64,000 bases of DNA from Utricularia gibba. Lineage: Eukaryota > Streptophyta > Magnoliopsida > Lamiales > Lentibulariaceae. The DNA lies in assembly GCA_002189035.1 (NCBI GenBank), contig CM007991.1, forward strand, positions 4,154,001 to 4,218,000, given 5' to 3'. Shown here piece by piece: positions 11,134 to 24,420 of this stretch. The position numbers and the translations under genes are program-made. How positions within the stretch are numbered: the stretch's first letter is position 1; each line of letters begins with the position of its first letter. The notes beneath the pieces are model-generated. The model was not told the origin of the DNA. It did not search any database and worked only from the letters and a program-made list of their open reading frames with translations.

Positions 11134-12607
11134 TTAGCTCGGGACGATACAGTCCTTGGGGGCGATTCTGTCATCACCCTCCGAAAGCGGATCCTTGGGA
11201 GGCTTTCTGTCGTTTTCTTCGTCCTCGAGGAGCCCCGCCAGAGGAGAAGAATGTGCATCCTTGGGGGTGGTGTTTCTGTCTCCATCCTTGCTCTTGAGGA
11301 GCATCTCCAGTGGGGAATGTGGTGCCTTAGGGAGGGTGCTATCGGGGCCTTTGTCCTTGAGGAGCATCTCCAGTGGAGAATGTGGGTGATCCTTGGAGGG
11401 GCTTTTGTCCGCATCTATGTCCTTGAGGAGCATCACCAGTGGAGAATGTGGAGGATCCTGGAAGGGGTTTGTGTCGGCATCTTTGTCCTTGAGGAGCAAC
11501 GCAAGTGGAGAATGTGGAGGGGGATCCTGGAAGGGGTTTGTGTGGGCATCTCTGTCCTTGAGGAGCAGCGCAAGTGGAGAATGTGGAGATGTGGGAGACA
11601 TGGACGAAGACGAGTCGGAATGAGGGGAATTCAGGGATGGACTTGATGGGGTGTTGTCTCCAGAAGGCGGCGCTTTGTTTGGATTGTCATCGGGTTCTTT
11701 CTGGATGTCCACGGTGGCGCCGCCCTTGTTGTCGTCTGGAGCTTCTCCGAACATGGCCTTTTTCAGTCGTTTGATGTCCGATAGCTTCACTGGCTTCACA
11801 ATGAAATCTTCAGCACCTTCTTCCAAACATCTGGAGAAGAGCGTAACGAAAATCAGAATCTGGTTCACGGGATCCAACAAGGTAGAGCTTGGTCTAACCT
11901 AAAGCGACTAATTCATAGAAGAATGCGCAGACATTCCATACACAGAAGCAGCAAACGAATTGGAACACAGCAACTACTGGAGATCTACCTGTGAATTCTA
12001 GCTAGAACATTTTCAGAAGACATGATCACAACCGGAACTTTTCGAAAAGCAGAGGAGCCCTGATCGAACAGATCGAGTTGAAATCAGTTGAGCCAATCAG
12101 AAACAGTAAGGAAATGCATTTAGCTGAGGAGGGAGCAAGGGAATGACCTTGATCTTTTTCAGCAACTCATAGCCGGTCATTCCAGGCATGCAGTAGTCTG
12201 TGATTATCAGATCCACCTTCAACCTCTGTGTACCAAAAAAATGTTGGATCAATCAATCAAAGGAGCAGAAGTGAATGATAAGAGGTAAGAATTTTACATC
12301 TAATTCAACGGAATTTTCACCCCCATCCAATCCCAGAAACTGCAAAGCTCTCCACCCACTATCCACTGCTGTCACTGAAGCAAAATCAATCATTTAGAGA
12401 CGGAATGGAAACCACACACTTCCAGAAATGAGATTTAAAACCTTTGAAGGAAGTGATTCTCAGCAATCCCTCAATAACTTTTCTGTCAACAAGACTATCA
12501 TCTACAGCAAGAACATGAACTTTCTCAGAATCCCCACGACGACTAGATAATTCATCCACCATCCCTTCACTGCGCTCCAACCGCAAGAAGACGCCATTTT
12601 TCGCCAT
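11134..12607 (-). CDS. Type-A two-component response regulator with a repeated C-terminal tail
   Basis: Five exons: 12607..12442, 12374..12298, 12225..12148, 12059..11989, 11830..11134; 362 residues. The receiver domain is complete: acidic pair D36-D37 in [19 protein letters not shown], phospho-acceptor D91 in [25 protein letters not shown], and K143 in [10 protein letters not shown]. There is no GARP/Myb DNA-binding domain, which makes it type A: in the cytokinin phosphorelay these are quickly induced and feed back negatively. The start is the ATG at 12607; a longer frame upstream begins only with TTG. The exon pattern (five exons split through the receiver) is typical. The unusual part is the tail after residue 147: Asp/Pro/Ser-rich and built from six degenerate copies of a 20-23 residue unit, making the protein longer than common type-A members. 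Confidence 0.93.
11188..11583 (-). repeat. Six tandem degenerate repeats (about 66 bp) inside the response regulator
   Basis: At residues about 214-345 a unit recurs: [20 protein letters not shown], then [79 protein letters not shown] and [20 protein letters not shown]. The DNA repeats too (AGCATCTCCAGTGG-like words on the + strand), so the array arose by tandem duplication. Each copy offers an SPL site and an acidic stretch. Confidence 0.9.
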
Positions 12608-13700
12608 ATTCAGGAACACCCAGGTGACCAAAAAAGCTCAAGATTCTGACCTCGAAACTCGCCGCAGAGAACAAAAAAAAGGGGGAAAAGACAACGAAAA
12701 TCCCGTTTTGAAAAAAAATCCCGTGCGCTATAAATAAAACTCCATCCCCATCAGAAGACACCCATTATTCTGTTTTTACGATTCACCCACCAAATCCCTT
12801 ACCAGTACAGGACTTCTCTTTTAAAGGACGAGACTTTCGAAAAAGTAAATCTGGCAAAATCTTCTTTTTTATTGCGCAAAAGCGCATACGGGTGGGATTC
12901 TGAAATCCACTTTGTCGGTTGTGTGATCTCCCGATATCAACCAAAGATCTCGAGACTTGGCAAAAAGTTCAACACCGCAATTATTCCCAGGATCGCGTAG
13001 TAGCGCCGGCAAGATCGAAACGAAAACCCAATTTCCGTGGCGGTGAATCGAGATAAATCATTTCCTACGACTACATTGACTAATCCGCCATAGAAGAGAT
13101 TGCATCACTTAAAAGACTCCATTTCTCAGTTGTGCGATCAGAATCCTCATTCCATTTAACCACCACTTGCTAATCCCCTACACCATCCTCTGTTTTCTTT
13201 CCTTCAATGGAATCCCCCCATCTTTAATTTCAGAATATTAAATAAAATATCCCAACACTTAAATTGTTCCATTACTAATTAGTTTATAAAATAATTACAC
13301 ACAAGAAATGTAAATACACGTGTCACTATCAGAGATCTTCCTCAATCTCTAGTGGGGTGTTATCATTTAATTTTTACACATGTACCGTACTCTTTTAGAA
13401 TTTTCCATGTTTTCAAATATTTTTTATTTAAAAAGTTAAATATGCTTTTACAATTTTATTTTATGATAATATTTCTGTCTAATTTTGAATTTTGATGTGC
13501 ATAAAATGTATGTATATTTTTATATTTATTTATTTTCTAATTAAATTATAAAAATAATCAATCGCCTTCTCCATCCCAACGGCTAAAACTATAAATTATT
13601 CATTTTGGAAAAAAAAAATATTTAATTACCATTTGACCCCCGGAAAAGGAGCAAACTGGGCTGGGCTCAAGTGATTTAACAGTCTAAAGCCCACTTATTT
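12608..13700. other. Upstream region of the response regulator and AT-rich spacer
   Basis: 12608-13200 is moderately GC and likely promoter/5' UTR of the minus-strand gene. 13230-13640 is AT-rich. No coding exon is recognisable on either strand. Confidence 0.4.
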
Positions 13701-14330
13701 TCCGGAGTTTCCTAGGAGGCCTACTCCCTCTGTGCAATCGTTACCGGAGTTCCGGTTCTATCCACTCTCCACCGTCACGGAGGAATTCTGGATGTACTCT
13801 GAGCGCTCTGTACGCTAACGAATGTCTACAGGATAAGCTCTGTCACTGTTATGTCGTCCGAAGGTATGGCAGAAGCCGCGTACACCGGCGCTTTTTCTGC
13901 GTTTTCGTTCCCAGTGCGTGGGCGTCATCGTTTTCTAGATAAAGGTTGAGGAGAAATGTGGAGGATAGGTGAAGTAAGCTATCGGATAAATGGGTGGCTC
14001 TGCGTTATTCCCCGGCTGACGCTGGTCAAGATCACCACAAGACGATTACGTTTAGGAAGAGTTGTTATCATGGCGGTGGCTTTTTCTGGTTCCGGAGGCG
14101 GTGAGTCTGGGAGTGGCCTTGGTTCCGCTGTTCTTCCTGGGGGTGCCTTTGTTGTTGTCGTTTTTGGTATGCTTTTTTGGGTGGATATTCTTGTCAATAA
14201 TAGCGTTGCATAATTATGTAATTTTGTGGTTGGATATGCTCATTATACGATCTAGAAAGTGGAATGAAATCCATAAAGTTCTGTTTGTCTCGATGCCAAG
14301 GCCAATCCTTTCTTAGTGTAACCGACTTGA
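13701..14330 (+). other. GC-richer island with short open frames, unassigned
   Basis: Base composition rises sharply here against AT-rich flanks. It holds a 32-codon ATG frame at 13851..13949, followed by GT at 13945, and a Gly-rich open frame at about 13956..14213 ending in a hydrophobic stretch. Neither matches a family I know. It could be the first exons of a lost gene or a promoter-like island left by a transposon. Confidence 0.2.
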
Positions 14331-15185
14331 ATGGTGTATTCTGAATGGGTAATTGATAAACAAATAATTTTGTTATAAAATAATTTAATTTTTATATTAC
14401 ATGATTTTTAAATTACAATTATCAATTAAACTTAATTCAAATGATACAATAAAATAAAAAATAAATATAAGCAATGAAGTCTAGTACTTGATGTTTAAAG
14501 GTTCATACATTCTCATGCCAAAGCTATCCGAATATGTGGATGTGCCAAGCAACACCGGTCGTCTAAATGCTCCATTGCTCCGGGGAAAAGTTTGCGTTCA
14601 CACCTTGGGGACAAGGCAAAGGGAATCAAAGTCTATGCTTAATGATTTTGCAAAGGAGCTTAGGAACTAGAAATATTGAGATTTCAGGTAAGATTCATGT
14701 TTTCTTATTAAATTTTTTCTTAGGATTTATGTATGTGTTTTACAAAACAAGCATGGATGTATAACTTGCTCATGTAATATGCACAAATATTACATATATA
14801 TCCAAAAGTCATGATTTTGAAGATGATGAGCATTTTTTCATGGTAGAGAAAGCGCACCATCAAGTGAAAACTTTTGAGAGATCTATGTTTGTTTGCAAAT
14901 ACATACTCATTGAGAGTTTCTTGGTTTTTTATTCTCTTGTCCCTTCATAGTTTTGGTGTCAATGGGAAAACTGTAGAAGTAATAAAAAATAAGAATCACA
15001 AAGAGAGAGAGAGAGAGAGAGAGAGCAAAACCCATACCCCTAGGATTTCAAACTCATGAGATCTGCACTGAGATCACCGCTCATCTTCCAGCAGCCAGTT
15101 CAGAGGGTCTTGGTGGGGTGAGACCTTGGGAGGGTAGAAATAGAGCATTTGAACCCTATTAGAAGGCATTTGCTTACCTTTTCCA
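14331..15185. other. Spacer with a 60-codon open frame and an AG microsatellite
   Basis: Mostly AT-rich. An open frame at 14488..14670 is not recognisable and has no supporting neighbour. The rest is noncoding as far as I can see. Confidence 0.3.
15002..15025. repeat. (AG)12 microsatellite
   Basis: Twenty-four bases of uninterrupted AG dinucleotide, just left of the Copia element. Confidence 0.95.
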
Positions 15186-15650
15186 TGTTGGAAGATCTAG
15201 ATTTTTGAATGAATGGAAGTTTTGAATATGCGAGCAGAGCTCTGAAGTTGTAAAAATGTTTTCTAAAGACCTATAATTAGCTTATTTTGACATGATTGAG
15301 ATCTCTCATTTATAGGCTTGGTTGCAGTCCATTGGAATGTTACCGTTGCATCGTAATTCTTCAGCATTTACTCTTCATTCGACAAGTTGATTTCGTTACT
15401 TAATTCTTCAACCCTTAGGTCTTGGGTCAACCTTACACCTTATGGTAATGAGCCTTCATGACTTATGGTTCATCTGTGAAAGGGCTTCAGTTGATATGAC
15501 TCTAACACTATGAAAAAAGATCCATCGTGCACCTCCTTCTTGTTCTTCCTAAATTCTAGGGTTTGCCCATCTTCCTCAAATTTTCACTTTCTCTCAAATT
15601 TTTCTTCTATTTCTTAGAAACAGGATCAATTTCTTCTTCACCCACCAACA
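15186..15650 (-). repeat. Copia 3' LTR (left copy)
   Basis: 465-bp direct repeat of 17593-18059. It starts TGTTGGAAGATCTAG and ends CCACCAACA, giving the TG...CA ends and a TGTTGG/CCAACA inverted pair. Just inside it (15651-15663) is a purine tract on the minus strand (CATCAAGGAGGAA), placed where a polypurine tract should be, which makes this the 3' LTR of a minus-strand element. Confidence 0.85.
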
Positions 15651-17592
15651 TTCCTCCTTGATGAAGTAATTTAGATTATAATTCATAGTGTAGAAGATTC
15701 AGCCTCAACCTAGCATATGTCGAATTCTATTGAAGTTTTTCTGAAATAAGCACTTCTCAAGATATCATTGGCATGTTCTTCTGAGGGTATGTAGTCTAAA
15801 TTGATAGATCCTTCTTTAATGTAGTCACTGCATGATACTTGATTTTCACATGTTTTGTCCTTTTGAACAACATCGGATTTTGGGCTATACTGATAGCAAA
15901 CTTGTTGTATATTTTGAATACCACGAGTCTAGTGATATTGATCTTTGGTCATGGTACAAGTTGATTAACCATTGAGCATGATTGGTAGCAGAGTCTCTGG
16001 CCATGTATTCTGCTTCGATGGATGATTGGGCAATGATGTCTTATTTCCTTGTATTCCAAGAGAACACGGCCGAGCCGAGATGAAACATGTATCCAGTAGT
16101 GGAATGACAATCAATTTCATCCCTTGCAAAGTCCAAATCTACAAAGCCGTGCAGGTCAGTTTAGTTCCCTTCTTGAATACAAGTTGAAATTCAAATTTTT
16201 TTCAGATAACATATGATTTTTTTTTTTGTTACCTCCAAGTGCGTGATGTGTGGATTGTGCATGCACTTGAATGGAAAGGATACTACAAAGGTAATGTCGG
16301 GTCATGTGGCAGTAAGGTATATTAGTGCTCCCACAATTCTTTGAAATGCTTGAGGGTCGGTTCAGTTGGCATCAATGTTTTTCAAGTTCTGCTTAATTCC
16401 ATGTGGGAATGAGACTAAACTATCCTTGGCATTTTGTTGTCCAAATCTCAATATCTTATCTTCGATATATTTTTTTATTCAAAAATATGCACTCATCTTG
16501 ATCTTCATTCCCAGAAAGTAACAAGCAAGTCCAAGTTCAATGAGTTTGAATTTATTCTTTAAATTTGCTCTTTGTGCTTCAATAAGATCAGTGTTGCTTC
16601 CAATGATTAGGATATCATCAATGTATAGAGTTATCACAACTCTAACTATTGAGATTTCCATAACTTACAAGGTAGTGTTGTTTTTGCTTCTCAGATACCT
16701 TTGTTCAATAAAGTATGTATCGATAGTGTCATATCATTCCTTAAAAGCTTGCTTCAAACCGTAGAGAGTCTTTTTCAATTTTAACACCATATTTTCCCTT
16801 CTTTGATTTCAACACCCGAAGGGAAATGCACATAGACATCTTCATGTAGTTCTTCATTTAGGAAGGCACATTTTATGTCTGGCTAGTATAATTTCCAATC
16901 AAAACTAGCAACCATGACAATCACAAGTTTGATTGTATCAAGTCGGGCTATTGGAGCAAAGGCCTCCATATAATCGACTCTGGCCTTTTGCAAGTAACCC
17001 AAAGCCACCAGCCTTGACTTCAATTTATTCACTATTGAATCAGGATTGAGTTTGGGCTTTCGGATCTATTTGAGACCTAGAATTTTGACATTGCCAGGTT
17101 TGTCTACGACTTCTCAGACATCATGCTTATCTATAGAGGTCAGTTCTTCATACATTGACTTGTTCCATCCAAGATTATTTAATGCCTCACGTGTACTAAT
17201 AGGTTCATAAATTAGAAAGCTCCTGTCTAGAATTTATGCAATGATTTTGTACCTGGTCTGTAGAGGTCTATCACACACTTCATGATAATCTTCATTTTTC
17301 CCAGAACTCACACTAACAAAGTGTAGAACATAGTTTGTGTACAAATTTTGTTCATCTTTGATTTCATTAGTTAGTCTCTTTGAGTCAGGAATTTCATGCA
17401 ATAATTTGGGAATGAAGCTAGGGGATAGCTCTTAGTTAACGTGATCTCCAGTTTCTTCTTCTAAATCAGAACTTTCTTGGTTGACAGATGAGAGCAATAG
17501 GTAATCTTCCCCATCATTTTGCTGCTTTCTTGAGCATAATGAATATTTCAGAATTGTTACGCAAGTGGAGAAGCTTCAAATTGGGTTCACCA

Positions 17593-18059
17593 TGTTGGAA
17601 GATCTAGGTTTTTTAATGAACGGAAGTTTTTCATATGTGAGTAGAGCTTTGAAGTTGTAAGAATGTTTTCTAAATATCTTGTAACTAGACTATTTCGACA
17701 TGATTGAGATCTCTTATTTATAAACTTGCTTCCGGTCCGTTGGAATGTTACCGGTGCACCGTAATTCTTCAGCATTTACTCTTCATCCAGTTAGTTGATT
17801 TCCTTACTTCATTCTTCAACCCTGAGATCTTGGGTCAACCTTACACCTTATGACAATGCGCATTCATGATTTATGATTTATTTGTAGAAGAACTTCAATT
17901 GATATGACCCCAACACTATGAAAACAAATTCATCGTGCACCTTCTTCTTGCTCTTCCTAAATTCCAAGGGTTCATGCATCTTCCTCAAATTTCCACTTTC
18001 TCTCAATTTTTCCTCTTGTTTCTTGGAATCGGGATCAATTTCTTCTTCATCCATCAACA
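17593..18059 (-). repeat. Copia 5' LTR (right copy)
   Basis: 467-bp partner of the left LTR, starting TGTTGGAAGATCTAGG and ending CATCAACA. The interior next to it on the minus strand begins TGGTGAACCC, where a primer-binding site starting TGG is expected. Confidence 0.85.
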
Positions 18060-18064
18060 TATCA

Positions 18065-21000
18065 CACTTCATCACCATGTTTTCGGATAATTGGTGGGTG
18101 GCAGAGCTCCGTCACCTTTTTTCTGAATGTGGGACATTGGTAAATGTGCATGTGAGCTCTTGATTGTGTAGGAATGGAAAGCGCATTTTATTTCTGAGAT
18201 TTAGTAAACAAAGAAACATTCAACATTTGGAAACTTATGCTATGGAGAAAGCATCGAAGGGTGACCCCCATTTGGTCATGCACTCGTACTGGTCCAATGG
18301 AGATAACAAACGACATGATGGAGCTACGACAAGAGTGCCTAGTCCTTAGAGCTCTCAATCTCTGGCGGTTGGAGGACATCATTATTCCAAAATGGACAAG
18401 TGGGGATGGGCATGGGTTGAATTCGCATGCACCAGAGCTAAACAACATCACCAATTGAAGAAATGTAGAAATCCAAAAAAGAGATTTGTTCCTTTGGAGG
18501 AAGCATTAGAAGCAAAGACTTGGGCAATAAGATGCACTGTTAGCAAGGCTAAATAGTTCTATGAAACCCTCACATTAAGAAGTATGGTAGCGGAGACTAG
18601 TTTTCAAGGAATAAGGGTGTTGAGTATGGGAGGCCTCTGTTTTCTATTGGAATTCAAGGATATGGCTTGAATGATAAAGTCATTTCAGTAGGCAATCCTT
18701 GGTTTGAGGAACATTTCCATTGGATTCAGAGTGCTAAAACTATTGATTTGCAAGATCCCAACAATTGGTTGAGGGTTCAGGAAACGCCCTTAGAGGTGTG
18801 GTAAAAAAAAAATTTAGAAGAATGGCACAGGAATGGGGAATGGTAATCACAATAGAGGAATCCACACTAAGCCGCAGCCAAATAAATTTTGGGTGTATTC
18901 TAGTGTGTACAAGAGTAATGAGTGGGATCTGTAGCTCTTGGTGGATTAAGTGGAAAAGTACAAATAGACAAATAAAGGTTTTTGAGAAGGATGACTTACA
19001 CCTTGCTTGCAATATGAGGGTGATGGGAAGCAACAGTGTGGGTTGGAGTGTCATGGACAACTACAATTCAAGAAGCAAGACAGAATCAGTGATAATCCAT
19101 GTTTTTCAATGTCTTCGGATTACAATATGAGTAACATTATGTAAGAAAACTGGAATTTAATTAAGTATTTCTGCATCTTTACAATTTGCAATGAATTTGT
19201 GTTTTCATTGTGAAGACAATCACAATAGCTGAATCTTGGATTTAGTCACAGTCTGTGTTCTAATCACTCTTTTTGTGTTATGCAGTATGTTTTTTACATT
19301 GTAAATTCCAAGTTGCCAGAAATGCACATTGAAGGTGGCACGGAATGGTGACAAAAGTTGAGAATAGAAGACATCAAATCCCAAGGTTGCGAAAAGAAGA
19401 TTTTGAGATATGATAAGGAGTGAGAAAATATCATCATGATTTTTGAACAACATACAACAATTTTAGAGAGATCAGAAAGAAAATCACAAAAGAAATGAAA
19501 GAAACGAAGAAGAAAAAACTAGGAGCCAACTAGATTTTTCAAGATTTTCTTTATTTACGAGGAATATTGCTCCTATTAAAGATAGCTTTAGCATTCCATC
19601 TTAATTATTTATGATTCCTGTTTATGCTTATTTTTCTTTTCTTGTTGTTGAACTCTGAAATGTGGATAATGTTGATGCTATGTTATGAATGTGTTTTATT
19701 TTTTCTTAACATGAGTAGCTAAACACCAAGGGGTGTTTTGGGATAAAAAATGACCAATGTGCATATTGATCTTTAACCCATGTTAGTCATATAATCACAA
19801 TATTTGTTTAATAAACTAGGATAGATCAAGAAGAGGGAGTTAGTGAAACTCATGTTAAACAATCTTAGTTAGAGGTAAAACAAAGATTACGACAAAACAA
19901 ATGTTTTGGCAGACTTAAACTTTTATTGACTAGATGCATGATTATAGGTTGAAAATGATGATTATAATGATGAGCATGTTGTACCTAGAAGTCTCAAGGC
20001 ACCACATTATTTTCATTTAGACAAGAATATGATTTACTTGGTTATTTCTTTACTACATTTTGTCAGAGACTCGCATTAGTCCTAACTTAAACCAAAACTT
20101 TCATCATGACAAACACTAAATGCATTAGCTTTCATATAACAAACACTAAATGTATTAGCTTTCATATAGCAAACACATAGCTCATTGTATTTGACCATAA
20201 TCCACTATATTTGTATATGTTGTATGATTAAGTATGTATTAGGTTTATAAATTTATTTGATACATGAAATTTGCATATTTACAACATGTGCATAATTTTT
20301 TTGTTTATCAATCAGATGATAATGGAACAATAGCTAATGGAAAGATTGATTAGGATTTCAACCTTCGAGGGAAACTTGAGCCTAAAAAGAAAACATCTTT
20401 TAAGAGTGACAAGCCAATTGTCTAGCTCTGAGAGAAGCTTCGAAAAATAAGGAACCTAAAAAAGGCTTGAATTTGATCCAATTGAGTCAACGGTGCAACC
20501 TAAGTCAACAAGGGTTACCAATCGACCATGAGAAGAGGAGGAAATAATTTTGAATAGTAATCTTGGAATTGCCTTCCATCATGGTAATGCTCAGTATTTG
20601 CTTGTATATCCATGACGACTGTAGTGAGTGCGAGTATTTGAGACATTAGGAATACTAAAAAGAGAAGGGCTCTTAGAAATCATTGATAGAGCAAAAGTCT
20701 CAAATAGTGCTCTTGTAGGAAACACTATTTGTAGAGGTTCATTAGTTTTGGTTATTCTTGTAACCTTGCTAGTGGACACCCAGGTGGTTTGACGTGCATT
20801 CGAAATAAAGAGGAAGTTGAGATAGTAGATTTAGTGATATATGCGAGAGTCATCATTTTACGAGTAAAATCGGGGCCTATCAACCCTTTCGAATTTCTAT
20901 TTATAAATGCATATGGCTCTCATATTATAAGAGAGAAAATTGGATTTTGAATTTTCTTATTAGAGATAATTGGATAGTGTCATGCTCCTTTTATATTTAT

Positions 21001-24000
21001 AGGAGATTTTAATAAGATGATCTATGTAAGTTAGAGATGAGGATATAGGAATAGCAATATGGTAGATTAGGAATGCTTTAGAAAATTTATGATCCGAAGT
21101 AGTGTGAAGGATATGTTGTTGGAGGCAAGACGATGCACATGCAGTAGTCCAAATATGCAGCAAAGAAGTCAGCTAGATAGGGAAGAAATCACCAAATTGA
21201 TCCCCCACTTTTTTGATACTTTCCTTGCAAATTCAAAAAGAAAGGTGTTTGAAATGGTATGTGTGCGTGAAGGAGATTCTAGGTTTCCGTTTGAGTCATC
21301 TTGACTCACTCTCTACTCTACCACGAACAATTCCGAAATGGGAGGGGTTAGTTGTGTAGTCTCTCGCTTTTTCCGTTAAGTGAATATGCGATTCAGTAGC
21401 TCAATTAGAGGAGATAGAAGGGAAATCAATGGCGGTCTCTATTATCTAAGAATATGCTGGCATGATTCTTGCAATACTCTCTTACAGCCCTACAAAGAGA
21501 TAGCACAAACTATTGCCCAATAGTATTAAAATAGAGTGGATTGATGATGATATGAAGTTTTCTAAGTTCAACAGTGGGTGGTTGAAGCATGAGGAGCTAA
21601 AGGATGTTGTCTGAAACAATTGGGAGCAAGCTTTCTATTATCACTCAGATGGATGCGCTCTATGGTCCAATCTAAGACGGCTAAAGTATGAACTAATGGC
21701 ATGGAATGCGAACAAAGGTGATCGCATAGAACAAGAACTGAAGATGATTGCTATGGAGGTAGAGATATGGGAATGAAACTTGGAAAACCACCCTTTAATC
21801 GGAGAAGAATGGAGGGTGGGGGTTGAACTTCAGTCCTAGTGGTTAAACAAGAGCTTCGAGTATGATGTACATTGTCAAATATGATCTTGTAATCAATGGT
21901 TACAAGTAGAGGACAAAAATTGTAAATTTTTCCATCGATCAATGGTACTTCAATGGAATTGAAATAGATGTCGAGATTTTATGCTCAATAGTGAATAGAT
22001 TCTTGAAGCCATCCGAATGATGACCGAAGCCTCTAATTATTTTCGAGACGTATTCCCATAAAGAATCCCCCAGGTGCTATGAAGTAGATTGGGTGGATAT
22101 GCCTCAATAGACTATGGTAAGGACGAATGCTCGGGCCTTGATGATTTTACGATTGAGTTCTTTGCTACTCATTGGGATACAATTGGCTTAGAAGTTATTT
22201 CGTAGATACAAAGATTCAAGGCGACAACGGATGTTGGTGTGAGGTCTAATGCCACTTTCATCAATCTTATTCCAAAAAAGAGAAACCCATAAAATCTGGA
22301 TGAGCACAGGCCAATGAGCTTGGTTACGAGTCAATACAAGATCTTAGCAATGATGCTCTTAAATTGTCCACAAAAGCTAATACAAGGTGTGATAAGTGAG
22401 TAGCAAACAACATTCTTAAAGAGGGGGAATATCTTTAACATTACACTCACAATGGATGAAATTGTCGCAGCCACTAGAAGAGGGAAGCAACAAGTTGCTG
22501 CAATAAAAATTAACTTCCAAAAATCCTATGATAGTGTAGATTAGGAGTTTTTATTTATGATGATGAGATTGAAGGGCTTTGGTGAAAGATGGATTAGGTG
22601 GATCAAGGCATGCGTATCTACAACATCCTTCTCAGTTCTAGTAAATGGCTCAGCCTCTGCAAGGGAAGCCTTTATCCCCCTTTCTTTTTCTAATAGTAGT
22701 TGAAGGGTTGAGTTACATGCTTTGTAGAGCTCGTGATTCACAGTCAATTAAGCAGGTTAGGGTGAGGAGGGATAGATTTCACATTTCCCATTTATAGTAT
22801 GTAGATGATACATTATTGTTTGTTGAATGGGACAACCAAAACTTGCATAACCTACTTTCTCTTCTTAATATTATTTTTTTATCTCCCCTTAAGCTTGCAA
22901 GTCAACCTACCCAAGGCTAAAGTTATGGGGATCATTGTATGCTAGGAATCCATCACAAGCATGGCAAATCACTTGAGATGTGGTGTGAGTGACTGCCACT
23001 GAAATATCTAGAACTCCCTATCAGGATGGATATGGATAAAATAAAGATATGAGACCAATTAACATATAGAGTCAATCTTTGGATCAACTCATGGATATCA
23101 AAATGGTTTTCTAAAGGAGGTCATCTTACTATGTGTAAAGTAGTACTGGGGAGCCTACCCATGTATTATCTCTCACTTTTTCAGGTTTCAAAATAGTGAT
23201 TTTTAGACTGGAATGAATATAGATGTGGTTCTTATGGGAAGGAGCATCTTCGGAGAATAGAAATATTGTTTGGATCAGCTAGGAAAGAATTCTCAAATCT
23301 TGCGAGGAAGGGGGTTTCAACATTGAAAGCTTGGAGGTGGCAAATTTGGCTTCATTGGCCAAATGGCGGTGGCGATACAAGGCAAATGAAGGAGGATTAT
23401 TGAGACAAGTCATTTAGTCTATTTATGAAGCAGGAGGTGGCCTTGATACTCCACTAGGCCTTTGACTACGAAACAAAACTTGAGACCACATCATAAGATT
23501 ATAGTCAAGGGTGGCACTCGAATTCACTTTTGGGAATATGGTTGGGGCTCGCTTGGAGGCAACCTGAAGAATTCCTTTTCGAATTTTGATGGTTATGGCA
23601 TTCATGCAGGGTCCTCTCTTTGCTTAGCAGGATATGAGCTCTCCCAACCTAGCATGCTACTATGACCCCAAGCTATCCAACAAAAATCAACAGTTTGGTT
23701 CTGATTTTTTTAACACAAAAAAGGATCACATCGCTGATTGGAGACGGAGCCATACATCATAGGGTGATTGCAAAGACACCATTAAGTTCAACCCACAAGG
23801 ACAAGCTTTCACGATAAAGATTGCCAAGGAATTTCTAAGCCCAAAATCAAATAAAAACTAATGAAACCCATTCACATCCATTTAGAGACTGATATTGCTA
23901 GAGATTAGAATTTTTTTGTGGCAAGCTAACATGAACAAATTGCCTATAGGGGACAATCTGATGGTGAGAGGGGCACATGCAGAGATAGGCACATGTGCTT

Positions 24001-24420
24001 GGTGCGGCCAAAGTATGGAAATAATGGATCACCTCATGTTTACATGCACCTTGACAAACTATTTGTGGAGACGTATATTGGACTGGTGGCATCATGATAG
24101 GTCAGCCATATCTATCTTAACATGACACTCGTTCTGTCCTTTCTCAATTCGATCGAAGAAAGACAAACAAGCATGGTTTCTACCATCACTTTTGTGATGT
24201 GGCATATATGACAATGACAAATAAGAAGTGGTTCAATAAAAAAAGTCATGGGAATGGTGGGAATGGTGGAAATGGCTGAAAAGAGCTTATACTTCGTACA
24301 AAGTAAGGTAATATCGTGGGAATTGAGGGACCCAATCCTAGCAATGGAAAGAACTCCACCTTGAAATCTGACAGTTATTGGTTAATAGGGGCTAAAATAT
24401 GGAAAGGTGTTGCCGAATAA
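18065..24420 (+). mobile_element. Decayed L1-type non-LTR retrotransposon (LINE)
   Basis: Parts in LINE order on the + strand, all broken by stops and shifts. ORF1-like: AELRHLFSECGTLVNVHV near 18100 (RRM-like), NGKRILFLRFSKQRN at 18170, and a DUF4283-like stretch (WLRVQETPLEVW) at about 18770. Endonuclease-like: PFIFIGDFNKM at about 20990. Reverse transcriptase: NATFINLIPKK and HRPMSLVTSQYKILA at 22240-22350, then KINFQKSYDSVD at about 22510, and the catalytic YVDDTLLFVEW at 22799. C-terminal zinc-binding RVT domain: RIFLWQANMNKLPIGDNL through CAWCGQSMEIMDHLMFTC at 23900-24060. Both ends are uncertain; it begins within a few bases of the Copia LTR. Confidence 0.85.

Larger units (their letters stand above)
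15186..18059 (-). mobile_element. Internally deleted Ty1/Copia LTR retrotransposon, minus strand
   Basis: Two LTRs (15186-15650 and 17593-18059) flank only about 1.94 kb of internal DNA, far less than an intact Copia interior. On the minus strand, 16661-16479 encodes a reverse-transcriptase fragment with the Copia-type active-site variant LYIDDILIIGS, followed by LIELGLACYFLGMKI. Further upstream on the same strand (about 17200-16800) the reading resembles RT core sequence (MEAFAPIARLDTIKLV, then AFLNEELHEDVYV), split by stops. gag, protease and most of integrase are absent. The flanking 5-mers (ttcca and tatca) do not match, so no target-site duplication survives. The LTRs differ at many positions, so the insertion is old and dead. 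Confidence 0.85.

Noticed and set aside
11050..11646. A 198-codon open frame on the + strand
   Set aside because: It is the antisense shadow of the response regulator's tandem repeats; the minus strand carries the conserved receiver domain and correct splice sites.
15181..18064. Target-site duplication of the Copia element
   Set aside because: The flanking 5-mers are ttcca and tatca; three of five agree, which is not enough to claim a duplication.
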